Positions 6,558 to 10,530 of a stretch of 10,530 bases of DNA are shown here, piece after piece. Numbering within the stretch: position 1 is the first letter of the stretch; each line of letters opens with the position of its first letter. The DNA is from an uncultured Oscillibacter sp. (GTDB lineage Bacteria > Bacillota > Clostridia > Oscillospirales > Oscillospiraceae), in the NCBI GenBank assembly GCA_946530565.1, contig CAMNAE010000032.1:1-10530 (forward strand). Direction: 5' to 3'. The translations under genes and the position numbers were made by a program. Below the pieces are notes generated by a model. It ran no database searches and was not told where the DNA came from. It worked only from the letters and a program-made list of their open reading frames with translations.

Positions 6558-6930
6558 GAGCCATCTTTTCACGGGCACTTCAGGTGCAAAAATTACAGCT
6601 CACAGCATTTCAAAATACAGGGAGCGTTTTCTCGGAAAAACTGTCGGCCAAATCAATAAGATGCTTCAACGCCGCGGATATGAAACAACCATCCGTAAGT
6701 CGACGCACAGTACATCACGCGCCAAGGTGATCGTTGTCGGCAACTCAGGCCCAGACAGAAATATTACCCAAGTTCAGGTTTCGCCAGGTAGCAAGCGTCA
6801 TGGCAACGTCCCATATGTCAAAATCAGTACAAATGATATTGGCATACAAAAAATCATAGACGGAACGCCATCCGAATACAAAACAGATGGCAAAGAGACA
6901 GCCACTTTATTATACAGGAGGTATCCTTAA
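6544..6930 (+). CDS. Small basic protein resembling a polymorphic-toxin C-terminal domain
   Basis: The protein has 128 residues. The start at 6544 (MSKNESHLFTG) has AAAGGAG 8 bp upstream; an upstream ATG at 6493 would lie deep inside DUF4417. It is rich in Lys, Arg and His. Segments ISKYRERFLGKTVGQINKML (~22-41), RKSTHSTSRAKVI (~51-63), RNITQVQVSPGSKRHG (~72-87), YVKIST (~91-96) and YKTDGKE (~112-118) recall the stand-alone form of nuclease-like domains found at the ends of secreted polymorphic toxins; I would guess an RNase-type fold. There is no export domain, signal peptide or delivery module. The ATG of an acidic partner follows its stop directly, as in toxin-immunity or toxin-antitoxin pairs. 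The function is inferred from resemblance and context only. Confidence 0.6.
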   Translation: MSKNESHLFTGTSGAKITAHSISKYRERFLGKTVGQINKMLQRRGYETTIRKSTHSTSRAKVIVVGNSGPDRNITQVQVSPGSKRHGNVPYVKISTNDIGIQKIIDGTPSEYKTDGKETATLLYRRYP

Positions 6931-7383
6931 ATGTTTACTGATTTGGCAGTTCCTTTCGTCGGAACCCAAACATTTCCGCTCTATCTGAGCCTTACTGACG
7001 CCAAAGCCATCCTTTCCAATAGCGGCGTTCCTTATCAGGAAGAGATTTGGAGCAGCGAAAGCGAAACCACCCCTAACCCATGGACCGTTTTAACAATCGG
7101 TGAATATCTAAGCTTATTTTTTGCTAAAAACGAAAAAATGTTTAAAATCGTCCTCTGGAAAAACTATAGTGGCTCTCTTCCTAATGGGATACAAACAGGA
7201 ATGAACATTAAACAAGCGCAAAGCATCGATGCGTCTCTTGTTTTTGATGACTGGAACGAAGACTATGAGTCTTCAGCCGGTTATTGGCTTGAGGATGATG
7301 TCGAAAGCGGAGAAATCATATCTATCAGCATCTTTATAAAAGAGCTTCTAGATGAAGATCTGTTTGACGCTTGCAACTGGTGA
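6931..7383 (+). CDS. Acidic immunity-like partner of the toxin-like protein
   Basis: The protein has 150 residues and is strongly acidic, with runs such as FDDWNEDYESS and WLEDDVESGE. Its ATG immediately follows the stop of the previous gene, and its AGGAGG lies inside that gene's end. The pattern LPNGIQTGMNIKQAQSID...DDWNEDYESS.GYWLEDD..SG.IISISIFI resembles immunity proteins found next to polymorphic toxins. High acidity suits binding to a basic nuclease. There is no signal peptide or membrane helix. It ends 17 bp from the lexA stop in convergent orientation, with no terminator between them. It is alternatively an unrelated cytosolic protein. Confidence 0.6.
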   Translation: MFTDLAVPFVGTQTFPLYLSLTDAKAILSNSGVPYQEEIWSSESETTPNPWTVLTIGEYLSLFFAKNEKMFKIVLWKNYSGSLPNGIQTGMNIKQAQSIDASLVFDDWNEDYESSAGYWLEDDVESGEIISISIFIKELLDEDLFDACNW

Positions 7384-7400
7384 GATGAGCAAATAAAGTC

Positions 7401-7600
7401 TTACCCCGCATACCTGCGCACGACGGCTGTGACGCGGCCGAGGATCTGGGCGCGGTTTCCGTTGATCGGGCTGAAGTCCGGGTTTTCCGGCAGGAGCCAG
7501 ATATCGCCCTTTTTCCTGAGATAGCGCTTGACCGTTGCCTCGTCGTCGATCATCGCGACGACGATCTCCCCGTTGTGCACCTCGCTCTGCTGGTGCACGA
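7401..7600. repeat. Direct repeat copy in intact lexA (partner of 4413-4612)
   Basis: This 200-bp copy is in the same orientation as 4413-4612 and 2,988 bp from it. Similarity stops on one side at the lexA stop codon and on the other at the GTGCACGA near 7594-7601. The 171-bp identical core is much longer than usual tyrosine-recombinase attachment cores. Confidence 0.93.
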
Positions 7601-8000
7601 CCACAAGGTCGCCCGGGAGGATGCCGGCATTGATCATGCTCTCGCCCTGGACATGCAGGGCGAAGTACTCGTCGCTCGGGGCATCGGTCGCAAAGGTCAG
7701 ATAGTCCTCGATGTGCTCGATCGCGAGGATCGGCTGCCCGGCAGCGACGGTGCCGACGATCGGGATCTGATTGGCGCGCGGGCCCTCGGGCGCGACCAGC
7801 GTGATCGCCCGGCCCTTGCTCGAGCCCTTGCGGATGAGCCCGGCCTCTTCCATGCGCTTTAAGTGGAAGTGCACCGTGGAGGGCGAGCGGAGGCCCACCG
7901 CGTCGCCGATCTCGCGCACGGTCGGCGGATAGCCCTGCAGCGCCACCTGCCGCGTGATAAAGTCGAGGATCCGCTTTTGCATGTCTGATGTCTTCGGCAT
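7401..8000 (-). CDS. lexA: LexA SOS repressor
   Basis: LexA represses the DNA-damage (SOS) regulon and cleaves itself when RecA is activated. The 199-residue protein starts at 8000, with AAGGAGGG 6 bp upstream. The winged helix-turn-helix covers ~1-65 (TVREIGDAVGLRSPSTVHFHLKRM). The self-cleavage bond is Ala87-Gly88 (IVGTVAAGQP). The catalytic Ser is 121 (GESM) and the Lys 158 (EATVKRYLR). All key residues are present. Its last 200 bp recur at 4413-4612. In the island model, this 3' end came with the element while the original end was displaced. No terminator is visible between its stop and the convergent immunity-like gene. It is divergent from secG. Confidence 0.97.
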   Translation of the reverse strand: MPKTSDMQKRILDFITRQVALQGYPPTVREIGDAVGLRSPSTVHFHLKRMEEAGLIRKGSSKGRAITLVAPEGPRANQIPIVGTVAAGQPILAIEHIEDYLTFATDAPSDEYFALHVQGESMINAGILPGDLVVVHQQSEVHNGEIVVAMIDDEATVKRYLRKKGDIWLLPENPDFSPINGNRAQILGRVTAVVRRYAG

Positions 8001-8050
8001 AACGCGCCCTCCTTCGTCTGCGGGATCTCTTTCCCGCGCTCTTTGCCCGG

Positions 8051-8089
8051 ATTATAACATGAAACGCGCCCGATTGCAAACGTTCGTTC
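8051..8089 (-). promoter_or_regulatory. lexA promoter with SOS box
   Basis: On the minus strand, -35 TTGCAA (8079-8074) and -10 TATAAT (8056-8051) are 17 bp apart. Overlapping the -35 is GAAC GAAC GTTT (8089-8078), a match to the Gram-positive/clostridial LexA box GAAC-N4-GTTY. LexA would thus repress its own gene. Confidence 0.75.
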
Positions 8090-8141
8090 TATCTTTTTTG
8101 CATTTTTTGCGGATTTTCCTGTCGAAATACGGTTTTTTACC

Positions 8142-8170
8142 TTGCAAAGCCGCCCGCAATGTGGTATAGT
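8142..8170 (+). promoter_or_regulatory. secG promoter
   Basis: TTGCAA (8142-8147) and TATAGT (8165-8170) are separated by 17 bp, about 58 bp before the secG ATG. Both hexamers are near consensus. Confidence 0.75.
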
Positions 8171-8227
8171 GACGATCTGTGAAAGAATCCGCGTAAATGG
8201 CGCGGTCAAATTTGGAGGTCGTTCCCA

Positions 8228-8458
8228 ATGAAACTGTTTATCACGATCCTGCAGGTTCTGTGCGGCATCGGCATCACTGCCATGGTGCTCATGCAGTCCG
8301 GCAAGAGCGAGGGTCTCTCCGGCGCCATCGGCGGCGTGGCCGACTCCTTCCTCTCCCGCAACAAGGCGCACTCTCTCGACGCCAAGCTCGCGCGCGGCAC
8401 CAAGTGGGTCGGCGCCGTGTTCCTGGTGCTCACACTGATCCTGCTGATCCTCGGATAA
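8228..8458 (+). CDS. secG: Preprotein translocase subunit SecG
   Basis: SecG is a small membrane subunit of the SecYEG protein export channel that helps SecA-driven translocation. The 76-residue length is typical. Two hydrophobic segments lie at ~2-22 (LFITILQVLCGIGITAMVLM) and ~55-75 (WVGAVFLVLTLILLILG), flanking the family loop LMQSGKSEGLSGAIGG. GGAGGT lies ~9 bp before the ATG. In many Firmicutes secG precedes the RNase R gene; here it is monocistronic and followed by a hairpin-rich gap and a terminator. Confidence 0.95.
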   Translation: MKLFITILQVLCGIGITAMVLMQSGKSEGLSGAIGGVADSFLSRNKAHSLDAKLARGTKWVGAVFLVLTLILLILG

Positions 8459-8551
8459 TACTGATCTCCAATAAAACGCTTGATTTTCAAGCGTTTTAAG
8501 CGCAGCGATGCTGCGCTGCGCGAGGCTTCCGCCTCGCGCGAAATCAGTATT
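8457..8551. repeat. Three-hairpin palindromic unit with outer inverted repeat
   Basis: An outer 9-bp inverted repeat, AATACTGAT (8457-8465) and ATCAGTATT (8543-8551), encloses three perfect hairpins. These are a 12-bp stem with loop TTT (8472-8498), a 7-bp stem with loop GAT (8500-8516) and a 9-bp stem with loop TTCC (8518-8539). The first two bases overlap the secG stop. As RNA or extruded DNA it would fold as a four-way cloverleaf-like form. No coding frame fits it. Confidence 0.8.
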
Positions 8552-8559
8552 GCACGGCT

Positions 8560-8642
8560 TCTTCAAGGCGCCTCGGCGCCTTTGCCTGTGAGCTAAAAAA
8601 GCTCACAGGCAATCAAACGATTTTAAATCGTTTGATTGAAGA
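8560..8642. repeat. Second three-hairpin palindromic unit
   Basis: A 7-bp outer repeat, TCTTCAA/TTGAAGA (8560-8566, 8636-8642), encloses three hairpins: AAGGCGCC-TC-GGCGCCTT (8565-8582), a 12-bp stem TTGCCTGTGAGC with a 7-nt loop (8582-8612) and a 13-bp stem AATCAAACGATTT around a single T (8611-8637). The layout copies the unit at 8457-8551, although the hairpin sequences differ. Confidence 0.75.
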
Positions 8643-8682
8643 TTAGTATAAGCAAACGCCCGTCGCGTCTCTTGCAAAGAAA

Positions 8683-8724
8683 ACCGCCGCAGCTCACCAA
8701 AAAGAGCTGCGGCGGTCGTTTTTT
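8683..8724 (+). terminator. Strong rho-independent terminator
   Basis: A perfect 12-bp GC-rich stem (CCGCCGCAGCTC / GAGCTGCGGCGG) with an 8-nt loop is followed by TCG and six Ts. It should end secG transcription. A-rich DNA 5' of the stem means that it may also act on the opposite strand for the 8801-9742 gene. Confidence 0.9.
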
Positions 8725-8745
8725 GGACTTCGGGCTTCAATCGAG

Positions 8746-8790
8746 AACCCCTCAGGCGCTGCGCGCCAGCCCCCCTTTCAGGGGGGCCAA
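8746..8790. repeat. C/G-rich double-hairpin (REP-like) element
   Basis: AACCCCTCA is followed by GGCGC-TGC-GCGCC and then GCCCCCC-TTTCA-GGGGGGC. I recall similar CCCCTCAG-hairpin-CCCCTTTCAGGGG units as dispersed intergenic repeats in gut Clostridia; that is memory, not a search. It lies just after the stop of the COG0523 gene. Confidence 0.55.
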
Positions 8791-8800
8791 ATGTGATGCC

Positions 8801-9742
8801 TCAGAACGAGACGACCTCTTCCTTCGGGGCCGCGCAGGGCTTGATGTCCATCACATGGAGGACGGGGCCCTTGCCGCGGTAGGCGGCGTGCTTCTCAACG
8901 GCCATGCGGCCGGAGACCTCGACCCATTCGCGGTCCTGGAAATCCGTTAAGTGCATGCCCTTAGCGATGAGGCCCATGAACTGGATGTCCTCGGCGCAGC
9001 AGGTCATCACGAAGCGGCCGGGGCAGTGGATGCCCGGGTATTTTTTCGAGTGGCACATGACCATTTTGAGATGCACCTTTTTGCCGCTCCAGCGGTCGAA
9101 GTGGTCCATCACGTCGACGAACCAGACGCCGTAGTCGTCGTCGGGGATGTCGATCACGTCCTGATCCATGTCGAAGGGGCACTCATCACCGGTCAGATAG
9201 TCCTCGTTCGTGCCGTCGGTCATCTCAAGGTACATGTTCGCGCGGCGGTTCACCATGCGCAGGTTGCGCTTTCTCAGCGCGTCGCGCAGCTCGGGCGTAC
9301 AGCGGTTGAAGACGATCATATCCGCGTTCGTGATCTTCTCCATCATGAGCATGCCCATGTTCTTCGTATAGACCTCAAAGGTCGGGGCCTCGACCATCGT
9401 CATGATCTGGTAGAGCACCCAGTTTGCGGGCAGGACATCTTCGAAGATATACGGCAGACGCCACATGCCGTTGTACTCCACGAGGATCTGCGTCGGGTGG
9501 TAGAGCTTTTCCCACTCCTTGCACTTGCTGCAGGTGAGCTCGGACTGATCCTCGACGGTCACGACCGTCACATTGCGCAAAAACTTCTTGTCGTACTCGT
9601 TTTCGCCCTCTTCGCAGGAGATCAGGAGCGTCGGCTCCTGCGCGGCGAAGCCGTCGGAGAGCACGGAGTTGATGAAATCCGTCTTGCCGGAATCGAGGAA
9701 ACCGGCGATCAGGTAGACGGGGATATCGTTTTGATTCGGCAT
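8801..9742 (-). CDS. COG0523/CobW-type GTPase with a YcgQ (DUF1980/TIGR03943)-like C-terminus
   Basis: The protein has 313 residues. The N-terminal G3E-type P-loop GTPase domain begins PVYLIAGFLDSGKTDFI, with Walker A GFLDSGKT at ~14-21, and the base-recognition motif appears as VFNRC (~144-148) instead of NKxD. A CSKC pair at ~71-74 may bind metal; the usual CxCC is not present. Residues ~210-313 (GRFVMTCCAEDIQFMGLIAKG, then REWVEVSGRM) look like the C-terminal domain of YcgQ-type TIGR03943 proteins rather than a normal CobW C-domain. COG0523 proteins act as metal chaperones, often for zinc, so a role in metal supply is likely but the metal is unknown. A GGGGA lies ~10 bp before the ATG. It follows the next gene by 22 bp in one operon. 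Confidence 0.8.
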   Translation of the reverse strand: MPNQNDIPVYLIAGFLDSGKTDFINSVLSDGFAAQEPTLLISCEEGENEYDKKFLRNVTVVTVEDQSELTCSKCKEWEKLYHPTQILVEYNGMWRLPYIFEDVLPANWVLYQIMTMVEAPTFEVYTKNMGMLMMEKITNADMIVFNRCTPELRDALRKRNLRMVNRRANMYLEMTDGTNEDYLTGDECPFDMDQDVIDIPDDDYGVWFVDVMDHFDRWSGKKVHLKMVMCHSKKYPGIHCPGRFVMTCCAEDIQFMGLIAKGMHLTDFQDREWVEVSGRMAVEKHAAYRGKGPVLHVMDIKPCAAPKEEVVSF

Positions 9743-9764
9743 AGGTCACAGTCCCCTTCGCGGA

Positions 9765-10530
9765 TCAAAAGCCGAAGAGCGCGACGAGCTTTTCGATGTT
9801 CAGCTCGGCGCCGATCACGCACAGACGGCCGGTGTAGTCGGGCGAGCAGCTGCGGATCTCCTGCTCCTCGGGTACATAGTCGAACTCGAGCCACTTGCCG
9901 TCCGGAGACGCCACGATGCCCTTGGCGCGCAGGATCGCGCCGTATTCCCCGGAGTCGAGCTCAGAGAGGATGTGCGCGATCTCCTCTTCGGAGTACTGCT
10001 TGGGCGTCTCGCGGCCCCAGGACGTGAACACGTCATCGGCGTGGTGATGATGGTGGTGATGGTGGCCCTCGTGCTCATGGTCATGGTCGTGATGATGGTG
10101 ATGCTCGTGCTCGTCATCGTCGTCATCGTCGTGGTCATGATGGTGATGCTCGTGCTCGTCGTCATCATCGTCATCGTCGTGGTGATGATGATGCTCGTGC
10201 TCATGCTCGTCTTCATCGTCGTCGTCATGATGATGGTGATGATGCTCATGCTCGTCGTCATCATCGTCATGGTCGTGGTGGTGATGATGCTCCGCCTCGT
10301 GCTCGGCCTCCTCGAGCTCGTGCTCTTCGCGCATCTTCGCGAGGAGCTCGTCGGCAAGAGACACCTTCTCGATCGCGCTCAGGATCACCTTGCCGTCGAG
10401 CTCGTCCCAGGGGGTCGTGAGGATCGCGGCGTCGGGATTCTTCTCGCGCAGCAGGGCGACGGCGGATTCGAGTTTTTCCTGGCTCAGCTTCTGCGTGCGG
10501 GAGAGCACGATGCAGCCGGCGGACTCGATC
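9765..10530 (-). CDS. COG0523/CobW-type GTPase with His/Asp-rich linker (5' end outside window)
   Basis: The frame runs off the right edge with no start inside the window; the visible part is about 255 residues. It begins IESAGCIVLSRTQ, the end of the GTPase domain with SRTQ where NKxD is usual, then a helix and NPDAAILTTPWDELDG. A stretch of about 83 residues (10041-10289) is almost only His, Asp and Glu, in units of ~15. After it comes a normal CobW C-terminal domain (KGIVASPDGKWLEFDYVPEE, then GRLCVIGAELNIEKLVALFGF). His-rich loops are known in COG0523 proteins and nickel chaperones for binding Zn or Ni. The Walker A part is not visible. It is upstream of, and in an operon with, the 8801-9742 gene. 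Confidence 0.85.
   Translation of the reverse strand, partial: IESAGCIVLSRTQKLSQEKLESAVALLREKNPDAAILTTPWDELDGKVILSAIEKVSLADELLAKMREEHELEEAEHEAEHHHHHDHDDDDDEHEHHHHHHDDDDEDEHEHEHHHHHDDDDDDDEHEHHHHDHDDDDDDEHEHHHHHDHDHEHEGHHHHHHHHADDVFTSWGRETPKQYSEEEIAHILSELDSGEYGAILRAKGIVASPDGKWLEFDYVPEEQEIRSCSPDYTGRLCVIGAELNIEKLVALFGF
10041..10289 (-). repeat. In-gene minisatellite coding His/Asp/Glu repeats
   Basis: About four imperfect units of ~45 bp encode H(4-6)-D(4-7)-EHE blocks, ending in eight His in a row. I count about 43 His in 83 residues. Units keep the reading frame, so length can vary by whole repeats without breaking the protein. Confidence 0.8.

Larger units (their letters stand above)
4413..7600. 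mobile_element. Putative genomic island in the lexA 3' end (no integrase found)
   Basis: The interval is bounded by two direct copies of the lexA 3' end, spaced exactly 2,988 bp apart. The contained genes are more AT-rich than the flanks and of accessory type: XRE regulator, ImmA/IrrE peptidase, DUF4417, toxin-like and immunity-like proteins. Intact lexA on one side and a truncated copy plus terminator on the other is the pattern left by integrative elements that restore the 3' end of their target gene. No integrase, transposase, relaxase or replication initiator is encoded between the repeats, so the element would be non-autonomous, decayed, or inserted by a single homologous crossover. Exact ends are uncertain within the repeats. 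Confidence 0.7.

Noticed and set aside
7348..8079. 243-codon minus frame overlapping lexA
   Set aside because: It is a shifted frame over lexA, rich in Arg/Ala/Gly, with no ribosome site; the true LexA frame has all catalytic residues.
8457..8642. CRISPR array or tRNA-like gene
   Set aside because: The hairpins differ in sequence and have no repeat-spacer periodicity, and no T-loop or CCA-type tRNA signals are present.
9815..10357. Ser/Thr/Met-rich 180-codon frame over the His tract
   Set aside because: It is an alternative frame of the GAT/CAT-type repeat; the flanking CobW domains fix the correct frame.

Overview
The window is GC-rich chromosomal DNA with strong AGGAGG-type ribosome binding sites, a Gram-positive SOS box and LexA, and an ETF-linked redox operon. 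This fits an anaerobic Clostridia member, perhaps Oscillospiraceae-like; the lineage is an inference from style, not a measured placement. A compositionally different, more AT-rich block sits in the middle (about 4.6-7.4 kb).

Region 1 (198-4308, minus strand) is one tightly packed operon read leftwards: etfB, etfA, a DAO-type FAD oxidoreductase and a UbiD-family decarboxylase gene. The UbiD frame is odd: its last ~56 codons look like the C-terminal end of a KdsC/NeuA-type HAD phosphatase rather than UbiD, so it appears to be a chimera.

Region 2 (4413-7600) is the main point of interest. An intact lexA (7401-8000, minus) is followed 3' by about 3 kb of foreign-looking DNA, and then by a second copy of the last 200 bp of lexA (4413-4612; 195/200 identical, 171 bp of it without a difference). 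What looks like the native lexA terminator lies beyond this displaced copy. Between the copies are an XRE repressor with an ImmA/IrrE metallopeptidase, a structured non-coding leader, a DUF4417 gene, a small basic protein resembling the C-terminal toxin domain of polymorphic toxins, and an acidic partner resembling an immunity protein. No integrase, relaxase or replication gene is visible. I read this as a small, non-autonomous (or Campbell-type) island that uses the lexA 3' end as its attachment site, carries ImmR/ImmA-like control and has a toxin-immunity cargo.

Region 3 (8051-8800) holds divergent promoters for lexA (with an SOS box) and secG, then secG. It is followed by 340 bp of gene-free DNA filled with hairpins: two successive sets of three hairpins, each enclosed by an outer inverted repeat, a strong terminator and a C/G-rich palindromic repeat.

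Region 4 (8801-10530, minus) contains two COG0523/CobW-type P-loop GTPase genes in tandem, probably metal chaperones. One has a DUF1980/YcgQ-like C-terminus. The other is cut by the window edge and carries a His/Asp/Glu-rich repeat of about 80 residues.
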